Part shown: positions 1 to 10,076 of the stretch, piece by piece
How the letters are laid out: each line of letters starts with the position of its first letter
How positions within the stretch are numbered: position 1 is the first letter of the stretch
Source: Strongylocentrotus droebachiensis
Taxonomy: Eukaryota; Echinodermata; Echinoidea; Camarodonta; Strongylocentrotidae
Length of the DNA stretch: 64,000 nucleotides
Reading direction: 5' to 3'
NCBI GenBank assembly: GCA_035222895.1
Contig: JAVYIG010001837.1
Span: 230,363-294,362 of the forward strand
The notes under the pieces: model-generated
Seen by the model: the letters and a program-made list of their open reading frames with translations, nothing else
Database searches by the model: none
Told to the model about the DNA's origin: nothing
Program-made: the position numbers and the translations under genes

Positions 1-512
1 TATTTCAAATAGCGCCTTCATGGCCGTACCATGGTAGCTGCGACCATGAAAATCTCAGAATATGTAGTTGTGATATATAATTTCCAAACGGGAATAGGTA
101 ATCGGTCGAGTTTAGTCAATAAACATTGTTTCATAGTTAAATTAATATCTTGACCTTGAGAGGGAGCTATACAACATAAAGAGTTTATTATTTATAATTT
201 CATAACTTTAGACTCGAATTCAACCGCGACAACGATCAATGAATATTGTAGGAACGCATATGCTTCCAATATATTAATTTAAACCAAATTCATGACCCCA
301 TACCAAAACTTTGTAATACCTTTAAGTGGTTCGTTACACCTCAGCTATTTCTAAAGTTTATATAATGTGTTACTAAACTTTTAAACTACATTTCGTCTGT
401 TTGGAGCCAGAAGGGCGTTGACCTTGTGACAAAGTTGGTAAAGTAGATGTGTAGGAGTTAACACTCTTTTGGCAAAAACAAATGAAATTAGAATGACAAT
501 TTCACTCAATAA
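1..512. other. Non-coding AT-rich DNA, no feature recognised
   Basis: I see no splice-flanked coding segment, no terminal inverted repeats and no tandem repeat. Stop codons are frequent in all frames. Confidence 0.6.
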
Positions 513-652
513 CCCCCCCCCCCCTCTTACTCTCTTCCTCTCTCTCTCTCTCTCTCTTTCTTTCTCTGTTTGTCTGTGTGTCTCCCACCCTCTCTCTCTT
601 TCTCTATTTGTCTGTGTGTCTCCACCTCCCTCTCTCTCTCTCTCTTTCCATA
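513..652. repeat. poly(C) tract followed by (CT)n with TCTGTG interruptions
   Basis: A 12-base run of C is followed by about 130 bases of CT dinucleotides, broken by two related TTTGTCTGTGTGTCTCC segments. The open frames across it on either strand (Ser/Leu-rich or Arg/Glu-rich) are low-complexity artefacts. Confidence 0.9.
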
Positions 653-915
653 TGAATATCATAAAGTCTTTCCATACTTTCCAATAAATTACTGAAAGAC
701 TAGCTACATGTGCATGCATAAGACAGACTAAAACATGAAATATACCGTACATGCAGGAGTTCCCTTGGGATCATTTTCCTCTCAAATGACTGTCTAAGCT
801 TTCTTACAGTTCTTTAGTATCAGGTGACATTGGAGGTTATGAAAAGAAATTTTTTTCATAACAATAGCAACGGGGGATGTCTCTTAAGGGTTCGATCTGG
901 TAGCTTGTTCAGACG

Positions 916-1287
916 ACAACAAATTTATACGAAACTTGTATAAAGAAACGTTGTACAATACAAAAAAAACATTGTAAAGTAAAAGGAGTGCACGGACTAG
1001 AAGAAACATTGTATAAAGAAACTAATTTTGAATAGGTCAACTGGCATGACATGAGTACTGACGTTAAGCCCCATCCAGTTTAATTTTTGTACGATACAAC
1101 ATTCAGAACATAATGGGACCGTGATTTTTTATCATGTTTTCATTCGAAACAATGTTCAAATATGCTGTTATAAACTATACAAAATTCTGTATACAACATT
1201 CAGGGGAACTCTTGGGAACATTCCTTAATCGTGAACGTCAGCCATTTTTACTAAAAGAAATGTTAGAGAAACGTATAAATTTGTTGT
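916..1287. mobile_element. Candidate inverted-repeat element (degenerate MITE)
   Basis: A perfect 16-bp inverted repeat (ACAACAAATTTATACG at 916-931, its complement at 1272-1287) brackets about 370 bp. The interior has several variants of a short ACATTGTA / TACAATGT motif in both orientations. The outward flanks keep partial symmetry (CAGACG against CTGACAT). No clear target duplication is seen, so this may be an old MITE or a local inverted duplication. Confidence 0.4.
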
Positions 1288-1872
1288 TATGTCAGTTGTG
1301 ATTTAATTATCTAATGGCATGAAAATTTTGCGCATCTGAACTGCTCGTGAAATTTGTGAAAATGTCACACACAGAAAAGGTTCTGATTTCTACCATACCC
1401 AATAATCGTGGAAAGGGGGGGGGGGGCGACACCTCCCTTGTTTGGAACCAATTCAGAGCATCATTATTTGAGGGGAGCTATTACGCCTAAGGCGATACAA
1501 TATGATTTTCTCAAAGGCACTATTCATTATGCTGTGGTTTTTGGTTAAATTGTGGTTAAATGGTTAAAAAGTCTACTTTAATTGCTTGAAAAATGTGAAG
1601 CAAAAGAATTTTTCAATGCGTTAAAGGGAAAAATTGCCTCATGAAAGAAATATACTTCTTTGATTCTCTATTGAACCAAACTTGATAAAATGCAATATTT
1701 CCTTGCAAACTTCAATAATTGTTTGATACATATATATTCACTTTTTATTTATCTTACACGGTTGTAGTTGGAGCAAAAATTTAACCCATTGCTTACAGGA
1801 ACTGGGTGCCCCTGCATAAAGTGTATGGGAATAAGAGAAATCAGAAGTCAATGGATTAAATGACTAATGATA
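1288..1872. other. Non-coding DNA with one poly(G) tract
   Basis: It contains an approximately 11-base G run near 1416-1427 and short repeated phrases around 1545-1570 (tandem GTTAAAT(T/G)G). No coding signal is seen. Confidence 0.5.
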
Positions 1873-1874
1873 TA

Positions 1875-1965
1875 CAGTCAAACCTGTCTATAGCGACCAC
1901 CCAAGGGAAACACGAGAAATGGTCTTTGAAGCCAGGTGGTCACTAAACTAAACCAAGTTTGACTG
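1875..1965. mobile_element. 91-bp TA-flanked MITE (Tc1/mariner-like)
   Basis: The ends are inverted copies: CAGTCAAACCTGTCTATAG on the left, and CAGTCAAACTTGG on the complement of the right. GACCACC motifs follow on both arms. A TA dinucleotide lies directly outside each end (1873-1874, 1966-1967), matching the TA duplication of Tc1/mariner elements. It is too short to encode anything. Superfamily is inferred from the TA flank. Confidence 0.7.
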
Positions 1966-2022
1966 TACAACATTGTTGGTGTATACAGTACATATTAAAT
2001 GTAGCCTCAGTATAATTCTTAC

Positions 2023-2112
2023 CACATCGGTGAAACAGCAGCCATAGGTCTCCCGTATTGCAACTTCTGCTTCAGAAAGGCTGTTTGCTGCTCCCAGAGC
2101 AAGTAGGGCCTC
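2023..2112 (-). CDS. Internal exon, 90 bp, phase 0/0, unidentified protein
   Basis: On the minus strand a good polypyrimidine tract (TTATTCTTTGATCCCTTTTC) ends in TACAG at 2113. Then come 30 uninterrupted codons and a strong donor GTAAGA at 2022-2017. The exon length is an exact multiple of three and the frame enters and leaves in phase 0. The peptide starts EALLALGAANSLSEAEVAIR and ends ETYGCCFTDV. It looks helical (two short amphipathic segments) with adjacent cysteines near the end. Codon composition is balanced, unlike the surrounding AT-rich DNA. I do not recognise the family. No partner exon was identified with confidence. Because gene direction is leftward, earlier exons should lie at higher coordinates and later ones at lower coordinates, possibly outside the window. 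Confidence 0.55.
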
Positions 2113-2404
2113 CTGTAGAAAAGGGATCAAAGAATAAGGACAGCCAAAATTAGAACGTTTATTATAAATATCAAAGGGGGAAGGGGCACATGAAGGGGTG
2201 CTGAAAAAGATCATCTTTTCGGTGCAAACTATACATGTTATTCTATAGAACAAAGACTCCACACCTGCTTTTTTGGAAGCGGTTCAAGAGTGAACTTTTT
2301 AGAGTCTGTATACATGAGCCCTATATAAAGATTTCAAATTCTGGGGGCCAGACCTCGATTTTGGGCGCCCATGTAACCTGGGCACTTGCCCGAGTCGAAC
2401 CCTG

Positions 2405-2595
2405 ATATAACATTGTAGTTTCCTTTTTTAGAAAAATATTGTAGTTTCATTGTTTAGGAAAACATTGTAGTTTCATTATTTAGAAAAACATTGTAGTTTC
2501 ATTGTTTAAAAAACATTGTAGTTTCATTCTTTATAAAAACATTGTAGTTTCACTGTTTAGAGAAATATTCTTGTTTCATTGTTTAGTAAAACTTC
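2405..2595. repeat. 26-bp tandem repeat, about 7 units
   Basis: The unit is approximately AACATTGTAGTTTCATTG plus TTTAGAAA. ATTGTAG recurs at 2412, 2438, 2464, 2490, 2515 and 2541, with a degenerate last unit near 2567. Spacing is 26 bp with one 25-bp step. Units diverge towards both ends, as is usual for a minisatellite. Confidence 0.9.
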
Positions 2596-2850
2596 GCTTC
2601 CATTTGCTCATTTTCATGAGATGATACATATTGTCTTTCGAGAGCCAGATGAACACATAAACTTAAACACAGCGTTGTTCAACCGTCGTGTCGTAAGACA
2701 TCTCTAGGGGTGTGGCAAGAAAAATTTAGTTATATAAAAATCTTTACTTTAGAATAACATCAATTTCATGAAAACAATATTGTAGAAATCTCTATGGATT
2801 TTTATGAAGAGATAATATCTTAAAGATGATAACGTCTTTAAAATAATGAA

Positions 2851-3330
2851 GTATGTTTCTTTCTTGCTCACTTCCCTCACTCATAACATTTAGAAACAGG
2901 ATGATTTCAGGCAGCAAAATGACTGAATACCTTCATATTTGGAGGTGCCCCAATATTCTTTTATTCAACAGGGAGGTGCCAGAATATTGTCATATACACT
3001 GTAGGGGCAGCGAGGTGCCCGAGTATACCGTATATCTTCTTTTTTTAAATCGGAATTACAATTATACAACCCTTGTTTGCTTCACTCCCTTGAAATATCC
3101 AGAAACAGGATCATTCTGGGTAATGAGATTCCTCATATTCGTGAATCAAGATGATTTAATAAATGAATATTGTATTCATGTATTTGGCAGCAAGATGCCC
3201 GCATACATGATTTGTTATATATTACCGTACATGTATCTAGTGTGTTTCGATTACATTTCTACAATATCAAAATTTATTTCTTGCATGTAGGTACATGTAT
3301 GTTGACGAGTGCCAGAGTGATGCAAAATGC
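2851..3330. repeat. Degenerate tandem duplication with GGCAGC..GAGGTGCC motifs
   Basis: Two blocks resemble each other (2865-2905 and 3080-3120, both containing AGAAACAGGAT). A short motif, GAGGTGCC followed by CGAATAT-like bases, recurs near 2942, 2971, 3010, 3190 and 3305. This is local duplication. The frames reading through it are not credible genes. Confidence 0.5.
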
Positions 3331-4116
3331 ATCTTCGGTAATAAATTTGGGATTGGGGTGAGGTGAAACTTTTATTTCTTAAAAGGGTGCATGAATGAAT
3401 ATTAATCTATTTATTTACTACCATTGTTTACTACCATGTTGTACAGGTGTATAAGATATAAATTTGCATCTACATGGTACAAACTCTTATGTTACATCTC
3501 TTATTAAATAAAAAGAACTTGCATACATGTATATCAATCTGTCCCTAATAAACTTGCTTTTTGCATTTAAATATGTAAAGCTGTTTTACTTTTGCAAGAA
3601 GATGGTGAACAGTCAGTGTTCCAGTAGACGGATTTCTCTTTCTGTTCCATCTCAACAATACATTATGTATCATCAGGATAGCATACACAAATAAAGGATA
3701 CAGAGAGTCCTACGTGCATGCACAAGCAGTACAATGTCTCCCTTATATATTTTTTTTGCATTATCTGGTGATCCAGAATGCTAGGAATTACACATATTAC
3801 ACAAAATGTACATTAGCAGTACGAGCAAATATCACAGAGAATTTGGAGTCTATTTCCAATGCAGTGTATTCTTGCACCCTTCTTGAATAGGAGTGGTTTA
3901 ACTGTAACTAATCATGAAAGTTTCTAAATCGGTGTATAATGATATAATTAAATCACTATTTTCTTCTACAAATTGGAAATTATTCTGTTAAATTTTGCAA
4001 TTTTTGATCACATTGGTTCATTTCGTAACTATGAAGGGATGAAAAACAAGATTATTGCCAATTTGAAGATGGAAAACTGATTAATTTAGAAAATTTGAAA
4101 ACTGGATTGTCATGGG
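3331..4116. other. Non-coding DNA, TACATGTA-rich
   Basis: AT-rich sequence with several copies of the palindrome TACATGTA or close variants between 3.2 and 3.6 kb. No exon, inverted-repeat element or tandem repeat is seen. Confidence 0.5.
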
Positions 4117-4120
4117 TTAA

Positions 4121-4506
4121 AGAGAAGGTTGAGTTCTGGGAAGAGGTGAAAAATATTTTGTGAGCATTACTCATTCTTATTATGCAAGTGTGGAAGAACA
4201 TCAGATAAGACATGTTCCCTGAAAAGCATGGCTCTTCAAATGCCTTCATATTCTAAATATGCATGTAACATCGTAAAAATCGGGGGCCGGCTTTTTTGGC
4301 CACGTGTTCGTGTAGTCCCATATACATCTTTCTGTGTACAGTGTTTGTAACTTTACCAAGACTTGGCCAAATTTCTTATCATTTTGATGATTCCAGAACC
4401 TTGCAATACACACAAATTCTTATATGCTAGATGATCAACCTTTTCTGGTCGGATCCACAACGTTTCTTTCACTATGCAATCGCATGACCAGAACTCAACT
4501 TCATCT
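4121..4506 (+). mobile_element. Family A TTAA MITE, copy 1
   Basis: It is bracketed by TTAA (4117-4120 and 4507-4510). The left end AGAGAAGGTTGAGTTCTGG is the inverted counterpart of the right end CCAGAACTCAACTTCATCT. The interior (386 bp) contains the family signature phrases GTAGTCCCATATACATC, GATGATTCCAGAACCTTGC and CACTATGCAATCGCATGACC. TTAA duplications are typical of piggyBac and Kolobok transposons; the terminal bases do not let me choose. It is non-autonomous. Confidence 0.85.
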
Positions 4507-4510
4507 TTAA

Positions 4511-5150
4511 ACAAAATTATAACTTTCCTTTTAATTGTACAAGGGTGGCATTTTAGATATCAAAAACAACTTATTTGTGATTGATCATACAGGGCCCTGA
4601 TTTTACAGTGTATAAGAAGCTTCAAGCGTAGTAAACCAAGTGAACATCTTGTTCACCAAGGTGGAAGATATGAGAGATGCCTAAGGAGATAATCTAATAG
4701 ACCACCGATTCTCACGATCACGTTCATCTCTCAATCAAATAGGGCACTCCTATTCAGAGCTCCTGTTCTTTTTCTGATGCTCACATTCCAATTTAGACAA
4801 ATTTCTTCTCCAACTTTGTCACCTCTCTGTTTTCTTGTCTGTTATCACTTCCTTGCATCTTTTCTCTTTCTTTCTCTTTTATTTGATTTTCATCTCTCAT
4901 ATCCACTTTCTTTCTTCACTCTGTTGCTATCTTTTCACTTTATATCATCAGTCTCCCTCTTGATCTCTATTGTTTTTGTGTGGTCTCTTTTCACTATCTT
5001 CACATACATCACTCTTTTCTCCTTTTTGGAGGTTTCCACTTGTCTCTCTTGCTTTTCTCAATCTTTAATTACTTCACCCTTTGACTACCTACTGAATTAT
5101 CTCATCCCCATAGGTTTTACATAGGAACTACCCAGGGCAATGGGCTAAGA
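4511..5150. other. Non-coding; pyrimidine-rich from 4740
   Basis: After 4740 the plus strand becomes T/C-rich and grades into the higher-order pyrimidine repeat. The Phe/Leu/Ser-rich open frame here reflects base composition. Confidence 0.6.
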
Positions 5151-5159
5151 TTGCATCCA

Positions 5160-5713
5160 CCAAACCCCTTCATATCTCTCTCATCTCACTTTTATGCTTC
5201 TCCCCCCCCCCCCCCCTCTCTCTCTCTCTCACCCTCTTTTTCTCACTCAGTACCAACCTCCCTTATTCTCCCTCTATTTCTCTTTTCTCTACATTCTTTC
5301 TTCTTTCCACATCTTCCATCTACTCACTTTTCTGCTTCTCTCTCTCTCTCTCCCCCCCCCCCCCCCCTCTCTTGCCCAGTACCAACCTCCCTCACTCTCC
5401 CTCTAAATCTCTTTCCTCTACCTTCTTTCTTCTTTCCACATCTTCCATCTACTCACTTTTCTGCTTCTCTCTCTCTCTCTCTCTCTCTCTGTTTCCACCC
5501 CCTCTCTTTCTCACCCAGTACCAACTACCAAACTCCCTCATTCTCCCTCTTTTTCTCTTTTCTTTACTATCTTTCTTCTTTCCACATCTTCCATCTACTC
5601 TCTCTCTCTCTCTCCCCCCCCCCCCAGTACCAACCTCTGTCATTCTCCCTCCATTTCTCTTTTCTCTACCTTCTCTCTTCTTTCCACATCTTCCATCTAC
5701 TCACTTTTCTGCT

Positions 5714-5744
<31 letters not shown>

Positions 5745-5945
5745 CCACCCCCTCTCTTTCTCACCCAGTACCAACTACCAAACTCCCTCATTCTCCCTCT
5801 TTTTCTCTTTTCTTTACTATCTTTCTTCTTTCCACATCTTCCATCTACTCTCTCTCTCCCCCCCCCCCCCAGTACCAACCTCCCTCATTCTCCCTCTATT
5901 TCTCTTTTCTCTACCTTCTTTCTTCTTTCCACATCTCTCATCTAA
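5160..5945. repeat. Pyrimidine minisatellite with about 248-bp higher-order structure
   Basis: The phrase CAGTACCAAC recurs at 5248, 5377, 5516, 5625, 5766 and 5870. Spacings are 129, 139, 109, 141 and 104 bp. From 5377 on, long and short units alternate, so sites two apart are 245-250 bp apart, and the units at 5516 and 5766 share the same CAACTACCAAACTCC variant. Each unit has a conserved CTTTCCACATCTTCCATCTA core followed by a (CT)n or poly(C) tract. Length differences come from those tracts. Confidence 0.9.
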
Positions 5946-5966
5946 CTACATCTCCTGCACCTATCC

Positions 5967-6060
5967 CTACAGCAGCTCAGGGATAGCATCAGCATCCATG
6001 CACATTTGTGAATATCTGTTTGCTCTGGCGCTCCCATCACCCTTGTGATCGCATCTCACG
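5967..6060 (-). CDS. Candidate terminal exon, unidentified
   Basis: On the minus strand a pyrimidine-rich stretch (GTCTTTTCTCCCC onward) ends in TTCAG at 6061. It is followed by one base and 30 codons to a TAG at 5967-5969. The peptide begins VRCDHKGDGSARANRYSQ and ends DADAIPELL. Composition is charged and balanced, unlike the pyrimidine satellite next door. A 30-codon open stretch is expected by chance in a region this size, no AATAAA follows nearby, and the frame also stays open upstream of the AG. I recognise no family. It could be a chance ORF. Confidence 0.25.
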
Positions 6061-7070
6061 CTGAAGCCGATGAGGCGCGATAAATTTGGGGAGAAAAGAC
6101 ATCAAACGGGCAAGGCTTCATGCATCTCAGTCTTACTATCATCACAACCAACGGGATGTTGAAATCTACGGAAGCTCATCTCATCTCATCTCAAAGACAC
6201 TATCGAAATAAAAAACAATAACCTTTCGTACCCAACACGCCTCCTGCTTGGTCTGCACATCAGTAGCCTCGTTTGCAATCAAATAGACATATCATTCTAC
6301 ATACTGTACGTGCATGTATGTGAGGGACAAGGAGAAAGAGTTCATCTCTGATTTCCTTCAGATTGATATCATGACAACTTTTCTATAATAGCACATTATA
6401 TTATCTATATAAGTGAACATAGATCTACATTACATGCAGCACTACAATTTAATGTATAAACATTGTAAAGCTCTTTTTAAACAAGATTGTATCTCTCTTT
6501 CAAAGTTTTGCAATCATGAAGTTGGGCATGGATTCCCATGACAACTGAAGAAAAAAAACATTGATAATAATGATAATAAGGAGAATCTATCGATATTATT
6601 CTAACATGCTGTTACAAATACAAAATACATTTCGTATTGATTAATTGCATTTGGCAGATGAAATCATTCCTTGGCAAAGTCAATTTGTATTAGCCTACAT
6701 GTAAATTGTACCATTGTACATGGAGTTCTTTCAGTAGCATTGATCTTGTTACAGATGACAAGTTTACCATTTACGTTTGGCACCCCATAGTCCTTAGGCC
6801 GGCGCCTAATAATATTTGGGGATCCATTTGTAATTCCTTTTCAAATCCATTGGTAAAAAAAATATTTTTCAAGTTACCATATTCAAAGAGCTTTTTTTTC
6901 TGTACAAAATTCAGAAAAATGTTATACTCAAAATGATATGAATTGCTCAGGAGACAAAAATATTGATTTCTTTTCAATTCATTTTTGATACAAGGTGAAA
7001 ACAATTTGTTCCATCCTGAAAGCCAGGCTACTAACCATACAATCCATGAGATAATGTCACGTCTCGGAAT
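6061..7070. other. Non-coding DNA with (CATCT)n microsatellite and a small GC palindrome
   Basis: Short CTCATCTCATCTCATCTCA repeat near 6176-6195; TTAGGCCGGCGCCTAA imperfect palindrome near 6793-6808. No convincing exon. Confidence 0.4.
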
Positions 7071-7073
7071 GTA

Positions 7074-7220
7074 ATGTACACGTGCACTTCATCACCCGAG
7101 CATCTCTCAAGAAATCTTAAAAGAAAGACACTGCGTCACATGATCCAAGAAGGCAGGCATCCCAACCGGTCACCTGATCTTATCCAAATGTGTGCTTCTC
7201 GCAATGTAACGTTTGTCTAG
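7074..7220 (+). CDS. Small open frame, 48 aa, uncertain
   Basis: An ATG at 7074 opens a 48-codon frame ending TAG at 7218-7220. The product is hydrophilic and rich in Ser, Arg, Lys and His (it begins MYTCTSSPEHLSRNLKRKTL). Its composition is more protein-like than the surrounding sequence, but no splice sites, Kozak context or family similarity were seen. A frame of this length is common by chance. It is listed only because it is the most protein-like short frame in this stretch. Confidence 0.15.
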   Translation: MYTCTSSPEHLSRNLKRKTLRHMIQEGRHPNRSPDLIQMCASRNVTFV

Positions 7221-7619
7221 AGGTGGACACTATACCGACTTCAAAATGTAATGTGCTAGGGTAGAGGTTTAATAAACAATGGTGAGAGCTTATGCAGTGA
7301 TTATGATAGCATACTGTACATGTAGATGTTAGTTTACAGAATATGACATAACTTGAATTTGAAAAACAAATCAAATTATACATGTCAATTCCAAGAAGTA
7401 ACCTATACTGCAGCAATTGATACTTTGTTTTTCTCCCTAGATTAAAATGAACCTATACTACTCAGTGACATGTACATGCACTACTTGTTTTTAAGTGCCA
7501 TTGATATACACAAGTCATCTTCTATTTTTCTGTTTTTCATATCTTTGGTTGTTATATTATGTTTCATTATATAAAAATAAAAATTCAAATACCGGTAAGT
7601 AACTTTTTGTTCATTGACC
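7221..7619. other. Non-coding DNA, no feature recognised
   Basis: AT-rich sequence with TACATGTA at about 7317 and a GACATGTACATGCAC phrase near 7468. No coding or transposon signal. Confidence 0.5.
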
Positions 7620-7759
7620 AATGATTTCAATACATCAACTTTGTAATAATTTATAACTTTCTTATTTCGAATCGGTTTTGCTCCAACTTTCACTGCCCTG
7701 TTTCTCTCATTCTTTTGCTTCTATTAAAACCAACTTAATATCAGGGTGGACATCCCCCT
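7620..7759 (+). mobile_element. Family C TTAA element, 3' end fragment
   Basis: The right terminus GGTGGACATCCCCCT abuts TTAA at 7760-7763. Its complement matches the left terminus of the family C copy at 10077 (GGGAAGTCCACCTTGATATC). The adjoining sequence (ATAACTTTC, GATCGGTTTTGC-like, TATTAAAACCAACTT) matches the 3' part of the copy at 13356-14205. No left end was found, so it is truncated. Confidence 0.65.
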
Positions 7760-7989
7760 TTAAACTGCAATTCTAATTACTTGTGTCACAATATACAGAT
7801 GTACTTATCCTCAGCCAATGCTCATTCAATGAGCTTTTAATTGTGTGATAAATCACAATCATGTCCTATCATTCTGCTGGTATGTATGAGAGCATAAGAG
7901 TTACATTGTACAATTATGTTCATCTAATAACTGATGACATACATGTATGTATTTCAACTAGGTTAACTACATAAATGTTATGTATACAT

Positions 7990-8215
7990 GTAGAGGTGAT
8001 GTGGTCTAGGGAATAAGCCACTTGACTTTGCATCGCACCACAAGGTACGATGTTCAAATCCCTGCCACAGCACTAACTTCCTTAGGAAAGACATTAATCT
8101 ACATCTGCATAATTTGACCTGGGTGATGTAAATGGGTACGTGGCAGAAATTAACTCCTTGAAATGCTAAAGCGCCATATTGGCAGTCATGCTAAAGGCAG
8201 GGTATATACATGTAA
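7990..8215 (+). mobile_element. tRNA-derived SINE, plus orientation
   Basis: The head reads AGAGGTGATGTGGTCTAGGG, with an A-box-like region, followed 45 bases later by a B box GTTCAAATC. The shared body follows: GACATTAATCTACAT, TGGCAGAAATTAACTCCTTG and AAATGCTAAAGCGCCATA. Reverse-oriented relatives lie at 32.0, 48.0 and 59.4 kb. The head does not fold as a functional tRNA. Mobilisation would need LINE machinery from elsewhere. Confidence 0.75.
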
Positions 8216-8220
8216 CTCCA

Positions 8221-8532
8221 GGGGGATGTTTCACAAAGACCCCAAGTCGAACTTAACTCTAAGTTGGACTTAAAAGTTATGGAGAGCCATTTGTAGCCTT
8301 TAGAATAAAATATATTCAAAAGCAAAAAAGCAAGCATTTCAGAATTTTTATAAATTCCACATCAAGAACATGAAATCTCCTTGATAATAGAAAAATATGA
8401 ATGATTTGAATCAACATGTTATGCCTTTTAAAATAACGTTTACAAAATATTTTCATAGATGCTAACGACTTTCCATCATTTTTAAGTCCAACTTAGAGAT
8501 AATTTCAACTTAGGATCTTTGTGAAACACCCC
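8221..8532. mobile_element. MITE with about 50-bp terminal inverted repeats
   Basis: The left end GGGGGATGTTTCACAAAGAC and the complement of the right end GGGGTGTTTCACAAAGATCC agree. The symmetry continues through AAGTT..AACTTA to TCTAAGTTGGACTT on both arms. The interior is about 200 bp of AT-rich non-coding DNA. The right flank runs into the assembly gap five bases later, so a target duplication cannot be checked. Confidence 0.8.
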
Positions 8533-8537
8533 TTGGA

Positions 8538-8737
8538 NNNNNNNNNNNNNNNNNNNNNNNNNNNNNNNNNNNNNNNNNNNNNNNNNNNNNNNNNNNNNNN
8601 NNNNNNNNNNNNNNNNNNNNNNNNNNNNNNNNNNNNNNNNNNNNNNNNNNNNNNNNNNNNNNNNNNNNNNNNNNNNNNNNNNNNNNNNNNNNNNNNNNNN
8701 NNNNNNNNNNNNNNNNNNNNNNNNNNNNNNNNNNNNN
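8538..8737. other. Assembly gap, 200 N
   Basis: Exactly 200 unknown bases, a conventional fixed-size scaffold gap. It lies beside a MITE end, a typical place for assembly failure. True size is unknown. Confidence 0.99.
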
Positions 8738-9017
8738 GCATTATTCCCAGGCAGCATTTTATGTTATGGTTTTAAATCCATAATCATGCTGTCACGTCCG
8801 CTCTCGTGCTTTTTGATTTATCTATCCATTAACCCGGTATTACAATGTCATCATTTTATTGTGATACCCAATCTGCCATCTAAATATATACGTCATTAAT
8901 TCCAGTTTAAGGACAAATCTTGATTGACGCCTTATTAAGGATTTATGGAATCGGAATCAAATTGAAGCTCGTTCCATTTGTTTTGTCTCTTTTTATCTGC
9001 AGGTATATATAAATATA

Positions 9018-9939
9018 CAGTGCGTCCCAAGAAAAAATAAAACCGGAAACAAACGGATATCGTAGAAAAAATTATATGAACTTAATAAATAAAAAAATCC
9101 TTGCTTTTCATAAAGAAGAGCTGATATCCTTCCAAATAATACAATGATAACTTTAATCAACACCCGTTTCTTTGAGTAAATTGTTTTGAAAATTGCATGT
9201 CAAAATCCAATCGTGCCAAAATTGGGTGAATCTGTGAAGATAGTTGAAACGTCAGTATCACTCGAGAACATGACCGAACATGACCGAATATGACCAGAAG
9301 GAAATGAAAATTGTTTTCTAGTGCTTCGTTTAATAGTTAAGGACAAATTATTGCCTTTATCATACAAATAAAAGATAGTGGAGATCGTGAGAGCAGGGTC
9401 CATGGTAAGAGTAAAGACGGCTTATTTTGTACTTAAATGGGTTTATAATTCTTCTGAACAGTGATCTTTATCATTTTTCACCAGTGCTACTTTTTAAACG
9501 AACAAAGCAGACAGTGAGTCTGGTGATATTTTCACAGGAATCAAAGTAAGGGGAACCGTACATTTTTCCAATGGGGGCGAGATTTTGTCCAAAGGGCACA
9601 TATTGCAGAAAATAAACTATCAAAATATATGATTTTACCCTTAGGGCTCAGGATCAGGCACGTAGCCAGAGTTTGATGTTTTTTTTTTTTTTTTGTAATC
9701 GATCGAGGTAAAAAAAGGGGTCTACAAAAGTTCAACCGATCTTGGAATTTTGTTGGGGGGCACGTGCCCCCCCCCCCCTAGTTGCTACGTGCCTGCTCAG
9801 GATGACACCATTTTCAAAGCATCGTTTGAAAGAATATTACTTCTACTTAATGAAAAGCACGAATGTGTTTAAATACACAACACAGTTTTCTCACAATTAC
9901 CATTTGTTTTCGGGTTTCGTCTTTTTCTGGGACGCACTG
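9018..9939. mobile_element. Tc1/mariner-like non-autonomous element with long inverted ends
   Basis: Ends CAGTGCGTCCCAAGAAAAA and, on the complement of the right side, CAGTGCGTCCCAGAAAAAGA lie just inside TA dinucleotides (9016-9017, 9940-9941). The inverted similarity extends about 150 bp inward: TTGCTTTTCATAAAGAAGAG on the left corresponds to GTGCTTTTCATTAAGTAGAA on the right. The 922 bp include the nested hAT element at 9655-9795. No transposase frame remains. Superfamily is inferred from TA and the terminus. Confidence 0.75.
9655..9795. mobile_element. 141-bp hAT-like MITE with perfect 8-bp target duplication
   Basis: CTCAGGAT occurs directly before (9647-9654) and directly after (9796-9803) the element. 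Termini CAGGCACGTAGCCAGAG and CAGGCACGTAGCAACTAG (complement of the right end) form the inverted repeats. The 8-bp duplication and CAG ends are hallmarks of hAT elements. It carries a T run and a 13-base C run and codes for nothing. It sits inside the mariner-like element at 9018-9939 and is therefore younger. Confidence 0.88.
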
Positions 9940-10076
9940 TACATTCCAATGAATCCATGCTCATAAATTCAGCAATAGATTTTCAGATAATCGAAGCTAG
10001 CTTGCTTGCACTCATTTATCGTAAATTATCATGGACAGCGAAGCTTGTTTTCAATTTCAATATTCTTGGGGGCTGT

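Noticed and set aside
381..752. 123-codon minus-strand and 72-codon plus-strand frames over the (CT)n tract
   Set aside because: Arg/Glu- or Ser/Leu-rich translation of a microsatellite; no codon structure or splice sites.
2405..2595. CRISPR-like array
   Set aside because: Tandem 26-bp units without unique spacers; eukaryotic context.
5151..5986. 264- and 204-codon frames over the pyrimidine satellite
   Set aside because: The longest frames in the window, but they exist because CT-rich DNA lacks stops; several frames are open at once.
8482..8775. Frames spanning the N gap
   Set aside because: Translations of unknown bases carry no information.
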